In this document: positions 19,560 to 27,333 of the stretch, in pieces
How the letters are laid out: each line of letters opens with the position of its first letter
How positions within the stretch are numbered: the first letter of the stretch is position 1
Origin: Pseudomonas sp. AN-1
GTDB lineage: Bacteria; Pseudomonadota; Gammaproteobacteria; Pseudomonadales; Pseudomonadaceae
Reading direction: 5' to 3'
Assembly (NCBI RefSeq): GCF_034057115.1
Contig: NZ_CP139195.1
Location: forward strand, 4,464,001 to 4,528,000
DNA: 64,000 bases
The notes under the pieces: model-generated
What the model was told of the DNA's origin: nothing
The model's input: the letters and a program-made list of their open reading frames with translations, nothing else
Database searches by the model: none
Made by a program: the position numbers and the translations under genes

Positions 19560-20696
19560 TCAGCCTCCCACCGTCACCCCCAGCCAGTGCCCCAGCCCGT
19601 AGGTGATCGCCGCCGCGCCGAGGCCGAAGGCCACCTGGCGCAGGCCGGAGTAGAGCAGGCCGCGGCCGGTGAACAGGGTTACCAGGGCGCCGATCAGGAA
19701 CAGCCCGCCGGCACTGAACAGGGCGCAGGCGACGACGGCGGCCTGGCCGTCGAGCAGCAGGAACGGCAGCACCGGGATCAGCGCGCCGAGGCTGAACACC
19801 ACGAAGGAGGTGATCGCCGCCAGCCAGGCCGAGCCGCCGAGGTCGTCGGGATCGACGCCCAGCTCCTCGCGCACCAGGGTGTCCAGCGCGCGGCCCTTGT
19901 CGGCCATGATGCCTTCGGCCATGGCGCGCGCCTTGCCCTCGTCGAGGCCCTTGGCGCGGTAGATCAGCACCAGCTCCTCGGCTTCCTCGTCGGGCACCAT
20001 TTCCAGTTCGTCGCGCTCGGTGGCGATCTGCTGCTCGTACAGCTCGCGGGCGTTCTGCACCGACAGCCATTCGCCGAGGGCCATCGAGCAGGCGCCGGCG
20101 AGCAGGCCGGCCAGACCGGTGAGCAGCAGGGCGTCGGCAGCGAAGGCGGCGCCGGCCACGCCCATCACCAGGCTGAAGTTGGAGATCAGGCCGTCGTTGG
20201 CGCCGAGCACCGCGGCGCGCAGGGCGTTGCCGCCGCCGGCGCCGTGGCGGCCTTCCAGGCTGGCGAACAGGCGGCCGTTCCAGGTGTTGCGCCGGCCGCG
20301 GGCCAGTTCGTTGAGCAGGCGGGCGTGGGAGCGCTCCTGACCGGGCATGCCGGTATCGCAGGCTTCCGGCTGGCCGTCGTACTGGCCGCGGTCGATCTGC
20401 TCCAGCGAGGCGGCGGCGCCGATCACCCAGTCCGGGCCGAGCAGGCGGGCGATGCGGATCAGCAGGCGGGTGCGCCAGCTCGGCGCCAGCTCCGGCGCGC
20501 TGGCGCCGAGCAGGCGGAACTGCGTGCGCCAGAACTCGGCATGGCGCTCCTCGATGGTTGCCAGGCGGCGGTACAGCTCGCCCAGCTCCGGGCGGCTCTC
20601 GTAGCGGGCGAGGGCGCGGTACAGCGCGCAGCTGTCGATCTCGCCCTGCAGGTTGCGCCGGTAGCGTTCGAGGTGGGCTTCGCGTTCGCTGGGCAT
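19560..20696 (-). CDS. Membrane-bound ferritin-like/VIT1 iron exporter (MbfA type)
   Basis: A 378-aa two-domain protein. Residues about 1-150 form a rubrerythrin/ferritin-like helical bundle with EIDSCALYRALA, ERHAEFW and GQERSHARLL supplying Glu/His ligands. Residues about 155-378 are a CCC1/VIT1 domain beginning ALRAAVLGANDGLISNFSLVMGVAGAA, with about five membrane helices and an acidic cytosolic loop (ERDELEMVPDEEAEEL). The architecture matches MbfA, which exports iron (and perhaps manganese) and protects against peroxide stress. The ATG at 20696 was chosen over 20723. No regulatory motif was identified upstream. Confidence 0.85.
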   Translation of the reverse strand: MPSEREAHLERYRRNLQGEIDSCALYRALARYESRPELGELYRRLATIEERHAEFWRTQFRLLGASAPELAPSWRTRLLIRIARLLGPDWVIGAAASLEQIDRGQYDGQPEACDTGMPGQERSHARLLNELARGRRNTWNGRLFASLEGRHGAGGGNALRAAVLGANDGLISNFSLVMGVAGAAFAADALLLTGLAGLLAGACSMALGEWLSVQNARELYEQQIATERDELEMVPDEEAEELVLIYRAKGLDEGKARAMAEGIMADKGRALDTLVREELGVDPDDLGGSAWLAAITSFVVFSLGALIPVLPFLLLDGQAAVVACALFSAGGLFLIGALVTLFTGRGLLYSGLRQVAFGLGAAAITYGLGHWLGVTVGG

Positions 20697-20801
20697 GGGG
20701 CGGCCTCGGCGTTGCGGGAACACCCTCTGAGATTAGCCCGGATGGGGAAAGGGGCGCAGAGCGTCCCGGGATGCGCGCCCGTGCGGGCGCGTTTCGTCGG
20801 T

Positions 20802-20854
20802 AGGGGCGAATTCATTCGCCGTTACGAGGCACTTTGGCGAATGAATTCGCCCCT
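20802..20854. repeat. Perfect 19-bp inverted repeat (GGGGCGAATTCATTCGCC family)
   Basis: AGGGGCGAATTCATTCGCC (20802-20820) is repeated as its exact reverse complement at 20836-20854, with a 15-base loop. It lies in the gap between the ferritin-VIT1 gene and the quiP 3' end. This palindrome type is a widespread intergenic element in Pseudomonas-like genomes. It would form a strong RNA hairpin downstream of quiP and may act as its 3' end signal. Confidence 0.85.
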
Positions 20855-20871
20855 GCAGCGGATGTTGGCTT

Positions 20872-23412
20872 TCAGCGCCCCGGGGTCAGCAGCAGGCGCT
20901 GGCTGCCGTAGGCGCGGTCGAGGTTGCGCTCCTGGAACGGGAAGGTCTGGTAGCGGCCCTTGAACCTGGCGTCGATGCCGTCGGCATAGTGCGGGCTTGC
21001 CGGATTGCCCGACTGCCCGGAGCTGTTGACCGCCTGCAGCGGCTCGTCCTGGCCGAAGTCGACCACCATGCGCGCGGAGGGGATCAGCCAGGTGTCGAAG
21101 TCCTTGCCCCACAGCCAGGCCGAGACGTTCAGCGTGCTGTGGTCGCCGCCGGCCGGGTAGGGGCCGCGGTCCAGGTAGTCCCGGATGCTCGCCAGGCTGG
21201 CGCGCTGGCCGGCGCTCATGTACGGCGCCAGGCGGGTGGCGTCGCTGTCCCACTGGTAGGTATGCAGCTTGCCCCACTGCCAGGCGCTGCGGTTGCCGCC
21301 CAGCTCGCTCTCCAGGCGCGCCACCGCGCCGGCCAGGCTGCGCGCGAGGATCGCCGGCTTGTCTTCCTTCTGCGACGTGCGCACGTCGTCCCAGAACGGG
21401 CTGTCCTGGCGGCCGAGCAGGTGGTCGGCCTGCGCCGAGTAGCTGAGCTTGGCGATCTCCACTAGGCCCTGCCAGGCCACGCTGTCCTCCGGGCCCAGTT
21501 CGTCGAGGAAGGTCTGCCGCGCGCTTTCCTGGAGGAACATGGCGTACAGCGCGGCGTCGGCCGATTGCGCCGCAAGGCGGCCGTCGAAGGCCTGCAGGCG
21601 CGTGAGCGCCTCCTGCGCGCGCTCGCGCTCGCCACCGGGGAGGGCGGCGATGGCCTGCTGCAGCGGCTGGGCCATACCCGGATCGGCGAACATCGCCTTG
21701 AGCTTGGCGGCGAACGGCGTCTGCTGGTCGTACTGCATGGCGATCATGCTGCGCGCGTCGTGGCGCGTGCTGGCGCCGGCCAGTTCGGCGATGCGCTCGG
21801 CGCGCTCGGGGTAGAACCAGGAGCTGGACAGCTGCACGCCGTAGCCGCCCGGCACGGTGCGCTGGTTGGCGGTGCCCAGCCAGCCCTGCGGCGGGTCCTG
21901 GTCGTAGGGATGCAGCATGGTGTCGGCGTAGCCGTCCCAGCCGTACTGGCCGTCCCAGCCGGGCGAGGGGACCAGGCCGCGGCCGCCCTTGCGGTTGGGG
22001 TAGCGGCCGGTGACCTGCCAGGCGATGTGGCGGGCGTCGGCGTAGACCAGGTTGAGGCCGAGGGCGCGGATGTTGCGCACCGGCTCGTGGGCTTCGTCCA
22101 CCGACTGCGCGCGCGATAGGTCGAAGAAGGCGTCGAGGGTCTGGTCGGCCTCGAACAGGCTGCTCTTCAGGGCGATGCCGTAGCCGCTGGCCAGGGCGAT
22201 CGGCTGCAGCGGATCCTTGCGCTCGCCGAGCACGCTGTTGAGCAGCGGGCCGTGGCGGGTTTCCAGGACGGTTTCGCGGATCGGCCGCTGGCCCTTGATG
22301 AAGAAGGTTTCCTGGCGTTCGCGCGCCGGCTGCCACTGGCCGTCGGCGAGGTATTCGAGGCGGTTGCCCTGGCGGCGCACCTGCTCGAGGAACAGGTCCT
22401 GGGTGTCGCCCATGACCATGGTCATGCCCCAGGCCAGCTTGCCGTTGAAGCCGGCGACCACCGCGGGGATGCCGGCCACCGAAAGACCGGCGACCTGGTA
22501 TTTCGGCGTGCGCAGCTGCACGAAGCTCCACAGCGAGGGCTGGGTCAGCGGCAGGTGCGGGTCGTTGGCCAGCAGGCTCTTGCCGCTGCGGCTGCGCTGC
22601 GGGGCGATCGCCCAGTTGTTCGACGCCGCCACGCCGAGCATGTTGAGCGCCGCCAGCTGGCCGGCGGCGCCGTCGAGGGCGGCCAGGCCGGGGATCTGCC
22701 CGCCGAGCCGGAGACCCTTGAGCTTGTCCGCCTCGTCGACCGGCAGCGGCTCGTCCGGGTAGGTCGGCAGCAGCCAGGCCAGCTGCTCGGTGCCGACCTT
22801 CTGCGCCAGCGCCAGGCCGGCGATCTCCTCCTGCAGGTTGACCGACAGGCCGAAGTTGAGCAGGCAGAAGATCAGCGCCGAGTCCTCGGGCTTCCAGTAT
22901 TCCGGGCGGTAGCCGGAGGCGGCCAGGTCCATCGGCAGCCTGTCGCGGTGGCGGAACAGCCAGGCGTTGACGCCGCGGGCGTAGACCTCGAAGAAGCGGC
23001 GCAGGCGCGGCGAGGCGTTCTTCCAGACGATGTCGGCGCTCTCGCGCAGGTTCACCGCGCGCATGAAGCGGTCGATCTCCAGCACGCCGGGGCCGGCCAT
23101 CTCGGCCAGGCGGCCCTGGGCCATCAGGCGCAGGCCGACCATCTGGCCGATGCGGTCGCTGGCGTGCACGTAGCCGAGGGCGAACAGCGCATCGTGGTAG
23201 CTGCGGCTCTCGATCAGCGGCATGCCCAGCGGGTTGCGGCGCACCGACACCGTGTCGGCCAGGCCCTTGAGCGGCTGCACCCCGGAGCTCGGCGGCAGGC
23301 TGTCCTGGTAGCGGTTGTCCAGCCAGGTCTGGCAGCCGCTCAGGCTGACCAGCGCGGTCAGGGCGGAAGCGCCCGCCAGCAGGGCGAGGGGGCGGAACGA
23401 ACGCAGCGGCAT
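20872..23412 (-). CDS. quiP: Acyl-homoserine-lactone acylase QuiP (Ntn hydrolase, lipoprotein-like)
   Basis: An 846-aa penicillin-acylase-family Ntn hydrolase that cleaves the amide of long-chain acyl-homoserine lactones in the periplasm. An N-terminal export signal ends in the lipobox-like LSGC at residue 24-27. The alpha segment precedes the autoproteolytic site in [19 protein letters not shown], with the nucleophile Ser at residue 264 (codon 22621-22623). The beta segment contains NDPHLPL and [23 protein letters not shown]. Length and sequence resemble P. aeruginosa QuiP (PA1032, 847 aa). Downstream small genes also match the PA1030-region order, supporting orthology. Its biological substrate here is inferred. 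Confidence 0.88.
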   Translation of the reverse strand: MPLRSFRPLALLAGASALTALVSLSGCQTWLDNRYQDSLPPSSGVQPLKGLADTVSVRRNPLGMPLIESRSYHDALFALGYVHASDRIGQMVGLRLMAQGRLAEMAGPGVLEIDRFMRAVNLRESADIVWKNASPRLRRFFEVYARGVNAWLFRHRDRLPMDLAASGYRPEYWKPEDSALIFCLLNFGLSVNLQEEIAGLALAQKVGTEQLAWLLPTYPDEPLPVDEADKLKGLRLGGQIPGLAALDGAAGQLAALNMLGVAASNNWAIAPQRSRSGKSLLANDPHLPLTQPSLWSFVQLRTPKYQVAGLSVAGIPAVVAGFNGKLAWGMTMVMGDTQDLFLEQVRRQGNRLEYLADGQWQPARERQETFFIKGQRPIRETVLETRHGPLLNSVLGERKDPLQPIALASGYGIALKSSLFEADQTLDAFFDLSRAQSVDEAHEPVRNIRALGLNLVYADARHIAWQVTGRYPNRKGGRGLVPSPGWDGQYGWDGYADTMLHPYDQDPPQGWLGTANQRTVPGGYGVQLSSSWFYPERAERIAELAGASTRHDARSMIAMQYDQQTPFAAKLKAMFADPGMAQPLQQAIAALPGGERERAQEALTRLQAFDGRLAAQSADAALYAMFLQESARQTFLDELGPEDSVAWQGLVEIAKLSYSAQADHLLGRQDSPFWDDVRTSQKEDKPAILARSLAGAVARLESELGGNRSAWQWGKLHTYQWDSDATRLAPYMSAGQRASLASIRDYLDRGPYPAGGDHSTLNVSAWLWGKDFDTWLIPSARMVVDFGQDEPLQAVNSSGQSGNPASPHYADGIDARFKGRYQTFPFQERNLDRAYGSQRLLLTPGR

Positions 23413-23534
23413 GACGGGGCTCCGGAAACGGGCGGACGGGATCGGCCCGGCGTGTTCGCCGGGCCGGAAAAGGGCGCTACGTTAGGCGGCGAAAGGGCGC
23501 CTGACAAGAGCCGTCAGGCGCCGTGCAGGCGGGC

Positions 23535-24002
23535 TCAGCCGGCCCGGGCGAGCGGCGGCGGCAGGCCTTCGTCGAGCAGCCAGCGGGCACCCTTGCGGGC
23601 GGCGGCCTTGTGGCGGAGTTCCAGCTCGCTGAAGTGCTTCTCGTGGGCGCGGCGCTCGGTGGCGGAGAGCTGCTTCCAGGCGGCATGGGTGGGGATGCCC
23701 GAGGTGGCGTCGAACAGGGTGTGGAATACTTGGCAGTGCTCGTGGCCGCTGAGGGCGATGTCGTAGTTGTCGAGCAGCACCTTGATGCGGATGGCGCCCT
23801 CGATCAGCGGCAGCTGCCCGTCGAGCAGGCTGCCGGCGAGGATGCGCAGGTCGCCGTTGAGGCGCTGCTGGCGTTCGCTCTCGGCGGTGGCGTAGGCCTT
23901 CTGCTGGGCCCACACCCGGCGCCACAGGTGCAGGGCGTAGCCGCCCAGCACCAGCACCACCAGGACTCCGGCCAGCAACAGGCCGAGGGACAGCGTGCTC
24001 AT
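23535..24002 (-). CDS. DUF2489 membrane-anchored protein
   Basis: A 155-aa protein with one N-terminal membrane helix (LGLLLAGVLVVLVLGGYALHLW) followed by a soluble helical domain. The HEHCQVFHTLFDATSGIPTHAAW and HEKHFSELELRHKAAARKGARWLL motifs are typical of DUF2489. It starts 7 bases after the SEC-C gene and lies upstream of quiP on the same strand. Function is unknown. Confidence 0.8.
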   Translation of the reverse strand: MSTLSLGLLLAGVLVVLVLGGYALHLWRRVWAQQKAYATAESERQQRLNGDLRILAGSLLDGQLPLIEGAIRIKVLLDNYDIALSGHEHCQVFHTLFDATSGIPTHAAWKQLSATERRAHEKHFSELELRHKAAARKGARWLLDEGLPPPLARAG

Positions 24003-24009
24003 GGTCGAC

Positions 24010-24201
24010 TCAGGCGCCGTGGCACTTCTTGTACTTCTGGCCGCTGCCGCACGGGCAGGGATCGTTGCGGCCGACGTCCTTCAGCGGGTTGCGCACCGGC
24101 TCCTGGTGGCCGTGGTTGCAGTGCGGGCCGTGGACGTGGGGTTCGTGGTGGTCATGGCCGTGGTTGCAGTCGGGGCCATGCACGTGGGCTTGCTGATTCA
24201 T
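24010..24201 (-). CDS. Histidine-rich SEC-C metal-binding miniprotein
   Basis: A 63-aa protein in two parts. The first 33 residues are a His/Cys-rich segment with two near copies of HVHGPxCNHGH. The last 23 are a SecA-C-terminal zinc motif, [19 protein letters not shown]. Both halves should bind zinc or a similar metal. Freestanding SEC-C modules are found in many proteobacteria. It is tightly spaced between a LEA-type lipoprotein gene (3-base gap) and the DUF2489 gene, so the three probably form one transcript. Confidence 0.85.
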   Translation of the reverse strand: MNQQAHVHGPDCNHGHDHHEPHVHGPHCNHGHQEPVRNPLKDVGRNDPCPCGSGQKYKKCHGA

Positions 24202-24204
24202 CGC

Positions 24205-24702
24205 TCACTCCGGAATGAAATCGCCGGGAACTATCTGGCCGCTGCGTGCCAGCTGGACGCGGCGGCCGAACATCAGCCCGGTCTTCACCTCGCCTTCGAG
24301 GCGATAGCGGATCGGTTTGTCGGGCTTCTCCAACAGTTTGACGATGTATTTCATGTGCCGCCAGAGGTTGGTGTTCACCGGCACCTCGAATTCCTCGCGG
24401 CCGTTGGCCGGAACGGTGAACCAGGTGGCGGATTCGCCGCTTGCCAGCTTCACGTCGTTGAGGAAAACCGTGTAAACCAGGCCGCGGATCGGCAGACTCA
24501 CGTCGTTGGGGTTGTCGACGCGAAAGCGCAGCTTGAACTCCTGCTCGAGCAGGCGGGCGCGGATCACCTCGACCTTGACCAGCTGCACGTCGGGATCCTT
24601 GAAGCCGCCACCGAGCCAGGTGGCACAACCGCTCAGGCCGGAGCCGGCCAGCAGGAGCAGGAGGAAGCCGAGGATTCTTGTTGGATGTGCCGGGAAAAGC
24701 AT
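24205..24702 (-). CDS. LEA type 2 (LEA14-like) lipoprotein
   Basis: A 165-aa protein with a lipoprotein signal peptide (ILGFLLLLLAGSGLSGCA, lipobox LSGC near residue 24). A single WHy/LEA14 beta-sandwich domain follows: VKVEVIRARLLEQEFKLRFRVDNPNDVSLPIRGLVYTVFLNDV. I placed the start at 24702 (MLFPAHPTR), which puts the signal peptide at the N-terminus. The upstream in-frame start at 24795 would add 31 unlikely residues. Such proteins are thought to have stress-related envelope roles; the role here is unknown. Confidence 0.82.
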   Translation of the reverse strand: MLFPAHPTRILGFLLLLLAGSGLSGCATWLGGGFKDPDVQLVKVEVIRARLLEQEFKLRFRVDNPNDVSLPIRGLVYTVFLNDVKLASGESATWFTVPANGREEFEVPVNTNLWRHMKYIVKLLEKPDKPIRYRLEGEVKTGLMFGRRVQLARSGQIVPGDFIPE

Positions 24703-24827
24703 GCCATGACTCCGTTGGATGCCCGAGTGTAACAATCGACGGACGGGCTGCAACGTGTTGTTGCGGGAATGTTGCAGTAAAAAAACCAGCGTCATAGTGC
24801 GCAGGAAAAAGGACAGGAGTGTGACGG

Positions 24828-25394
24828 TTGAGCAATCTCTTTGAAGTGGCCTTCGCCGGCGAGCTGATGCCGGGAGCCGAGCCGGAGCAGGTCAAGGCCA
24901 ATCTGGCGCGGCTGTTCCAGGCCGACCCGCAGCGCATCGCCGCGCTGTTCTCCGGACGGCGCATCGTGATCAAAGGCGGCCTGGATGCCGAGAGCGCGGA
25001 AAAGTACCGCCTGACCCTGGCGCGTGCCGGGGCGATGGTCGAGGTCGCCCCGCTCGGTCAGGCCGAGCCGGCTGCGGCGCCGGCCCCCGGCGTGGCTGCG
25101 ACTCCGGCAGCGGTGGCGCCCGCCGCGCGCCCGGCGCCGGTCTCCGGCGATTTCCCCGAGCTGAAGGTGGTCCCGCGCGACCAGTACATGGCGGCGTTCC
25201 GCGAAGTGGCGGCGCCGGACTTCGGCCTGGCGCCGGTCGGCGTCGACCTGCAGGACGCGCGCCCGGCGCCGGTGGCCCCGGCGCTGGACCTCAGCCAGCT
25301 CAGCGTGGCGCCGGTCGGCAGCGACATGGGCCAGGCCAGGGCGGCGCCGACCGCGCCGCCGCCGGACACCTCGCACCTGCGCCTGGCCGAGTGA
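24828..25394 (+). CDS. Hypothetical protein with N-terminal alpha/beta module and LAPVGxD repeats
   Basis: A 188-aa protein starting at TTG (24828), with AGGAGT about nine bases upstream. Residues 1-75 form a compact domain: FEVAFAGELMPGAEPEQVKANLARLF and FSGRRIVIKGGLDAESAEKYRLTLARAGAMVEVAP. A Pro/Ala linker follows. Residues about 130-185 contain two degenerate copies of the unit LAPVGxDxxxARxAPxAPxxDxS. I recall such LAPxGSD/DTSxLxLA repeats in other Pseudomonas proteins but know no function. No signal peptide or membrane helix is visible. It diverges from the LEA-type lipoprotein gene. Confidence 0.75.
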   Translation: MSNLFEVAFAGELMPGAEPEQVKANLARLFQADPQRIAALFSGRRIVIKGGLDAESAEKYRLTLARAGAMVEVAPLGQAEPAAAPAPGVAATPAAVAPAARPAPVSGDFPELKVVPRDQYMAAFREVAAPDFGLAPVGVDLQDARPAPVAPALDLSQLSVAPVGSDMGQARAAPTAPPPDTSHLRLAE

Positions 25395-25415
25395 CGGCTT
25401 TGGCGGGGGCCGCGC

Positions 25416-25886
25416 TCAGGCCAGGCCCCCGCAGCACTTCTTGAACTTCTGCCCGCTGCCGCACGGGCACGGGTCGTTGCGCCCGGCCTTGAGCGCCACG
25501 GTCGGGTCGATGAAGTACCAGCGGCCGTCGACCCTCACGAAATCCGAGCGTTCGCGGTGGGCGTGTTCGCCGGCCGCATCCTGCCAGCGCGCGACGAAGG
25601 TCACCTGCGCGCGTTCCGGCGTGCCGCCCTGCGGCCGGTGCGCTTCCACCGACAGTCCCAGCCAGCGGCTCTGCGCGCTCCAGGCGGCCATGGCCTCGCG
25701 CTCGAGGCCGGCCTGCTGGGCGGGCAGGGTGGTGGCCACCAGGTAGTCGATCAGGCCCAGCACGTAGGCGCTGTAGCGCGAGCGCATCAGCGCTTCGGCG
25801 GTTTCCGGCACGCCGCCGGCATGGTAGCGAGCGCAGCAGTCGGCCAGCGGCAGGCCGCTGCCGCAGGGGCAGGAGGAGTGGGACAT
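25416..25886 (-). CDS. YchJ family (UPF0225) protein with two SEC-C motifs
   Basis: A 156-aa protein with an NTF2-like YchJ core bracketed by cysteine motifs: [17 protein letters not shown] at the N-terminus and [20 protein letters not shown] at the C-terminus. The core signature [24 protein letters not shown] is intact. It probably binds zinc; the biochemical role is not established. It converges with the TTG-start gene and is the second SEC-C protein within 2 kb. Confidence 0.9.
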   Translation of the reverse strand: MSHSSCPCGSGLPLADCCARYHAGGVPETAEALMRSRYSAYVLGLIDYLVATTLPAQQAGLEREAMAAWSAQSRWLGLSVEAHRPQGGTPERAQVTFVARWQDAAGEHAHRERSDFVRVDGRWYFIDPTVALKAGRNDPCPCGSGQKFKKCCGGLA

Positions 25887-26025
25887 CGGCGGTATCGTCG
25901 GCAGTCTGACAGGGGGCGCTAGGGTAGTCCGGTCGGGGGCTGCGGTGCCAGCTGGCAGTGGCGGCGGGGGGCGTCTTTACTTGCTCCTATCGGCAATAAG
26001 GACCGATGCAAAGGAGAACTGCATC

Positions 26026-26757
26026 ATGGCAAACGCACTTGCAAGAGCCGCTCTGCCCGCGATCCTCGCCAGCACCCTGCTGGCCGGTTGCGCCTCCACC
26101 ACCAGTACCGGCGATGCTCCGCTCAACCAGCGCAACTGGCCCTGGTGCAGCCTGATCGGCGGCCTTGCCGGCGGCGGCCTGGGCGCCACCGAAAGCGCGG
26201 CCATGGCCGGCGGCGGTGCCGCCGCCGGTGCCATCGTCGGCGGCCTGCTGTGCTACGTCCAGGACGGCGATGCCGACAAGGACGGCGTCTTCGATCGCCG
26301 CGACCGCTGCCCGGACACTCCGGAGGGGACCGCGGTGCATCACAACGGCTGCCCGCTCAAGGAGTATCCCGCCGCCGCCCCGGTCGCCGAGCCGCCGGCC
26401 CCGCAGGACGAGGTGATCGTGCTCAGCGATCAGGGCGAGGTGCTGTTCGCCTTCGACTCGGCCAAGCTGACCCCGGCGGCCATGGCGACCCTCGACGGGC
26501 TGCTGGACAGGCTCGCCGCGCCTGACGTGCAGGCGATCCGCGTCGAGGGGCACACCGACAGCGTCGGCAGCGACGCCTACAACCAGAAGCTTTCCGAGCG
26601 GCGCGCCGCCAGCGTGGCGAACTACCTGGCCAGTCGCGGCGTGGCGGCCGACAGGCTGAGCACCCGCGGTTTCGGCGAGAGCCAGCCGCTGGTCGACAAC
26701 GCCAGCGACGACGGGCGTGCGCAGAACCGTCGGGTGGAGATCGTGATCGACCGCTGA
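26026..26757 (+). CDS. OmpA-family outer-membrane lipoprotein
   Basis: A 243-aa lipoprotein. The signal peptide ends in the lipobox LAGC (residue about 21). A glycine-rich hydrophobic segment follows (LIGGLAGGGLGATESAAMAGGG), then a thrombospondin-3-type calcium motif DGDADKDGVFDRRDRCPDTPEG. The C-terminal OmpA peptidoglycan-binding domain contains FAFDSAKLTPAA and VEGHTDSVGSDAYNQKLSERRAASVANYL. ATG at 26026 has AAGGAGA 8 bases upstream. It anchors outer membrane to peptidoglycan. The position before dinG resembles PA1041 in P. aeruginosa. Confidence 0.9.
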   Translation: MANALARAALPAILASTLLAGCASTTSTGDAPLNQRNWPWCSLIGGLAGGGLGATESAAMAGGGAAAGAIVGGLLCYVQDGDADKDGVFDRRDRCPDTPEGTAVHHNGCPLKEYPAAAPVAEPPAPQDEVIVLSDQGEVLFAFDSAKLTPAAMATLDGLLDRLAAPDVQAIRVEGHTDSVGSDAYNQKLSERRAASVANYLASRGVAADRLSTRGFGESQPLVDNASDDGRAQNRRVEIVIDR

Positions 26758-26869
26758 ACGGAGCGGCCGCAGGCGAGGGACATGCGGCCCCTCGCCGCGC
26801 CCGCTGCGTCGGCCCGTACTTGGCAGCCCCGCGGCCTGCAGCTAAGGTGCGCGCTGGTTTCCTCCGGAC

Positions 26870-27232
26870 ATGCCCATGAAACTGCTGACGACCCTGGGCC
26901 GCCTGCTGGCCGTGCCGTTCTGGCTGGCGGTGCTGGTCAACCTGGCCGCACCCTTCGCCGCGCCCTTCGCCCTACTGATCGACGTGGCCGCCGCCGCCGT
27001 GTTCGCCCTGCACCTGCTGCAGCTGGTCGCCTGTCGCGATCGGCTCAAGGCCAGCGCCAGCCCGACCCGCGACCGCCTGTTGCTGCTGCTGTTCGGCGCC
27101 TTCTGGCTGGACCGCCTGCCGCCGGCCGCCGCCGTGGTCGAGCAACTGGTGCAGGCCACCCGCGAGGTGGCGGTGGACGAGGCGGAGGGCCAGGCGGAGC
27201 ACCCGCCGGTTGCCAAGGCCGAGGCTGCCTGA
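26870..27232 (+). CDS. DUF1145 small membrane protein
   Basis: A 120-aa protein with two predicted membrane helices (LLAVPFWLAVLVNLAAPFAAPFALLIDVAAAAVFALHLLQLV) and a polar C-terminal tail rich in Glu/Ala. Length and hydrophobic pattern fit DUF1145. Translation could start at 26870 or two codons later at 26876 (MKLLTTLG). It precedes dinG by about 100 bases on the same strand. Function is unknown. Confidence 0.72.
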   Translation: MPMKLLTTLGRLLAVPFWLAVLVNLAAPFAAPFALLIDVAAAAVFALHLLQLVACRDRLKASASPTRDRLLLLLFGAFWLDRLPPAAAVVEQLVQATREVAVDEAEGQAEHPPVAKAEAA

Positions 27233-27333
27233 GCCGGCGTCGACCTTTCGGGTGATCCACCCTGCAGTGTCCGGGCGGTCGCGCTATCATGGCGCCCGTC
27301 CCGATCACTGAACGCATATCCAGCGCGCCCGCC

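Noticed and set aside
19560-20696. Plain VIT1/CCC1 vacuolar-type iron transporter
   Set aside because: The additional N-terminal ferritin-like bundle with Glu/His motifs makes this the MbfA-like fusion.
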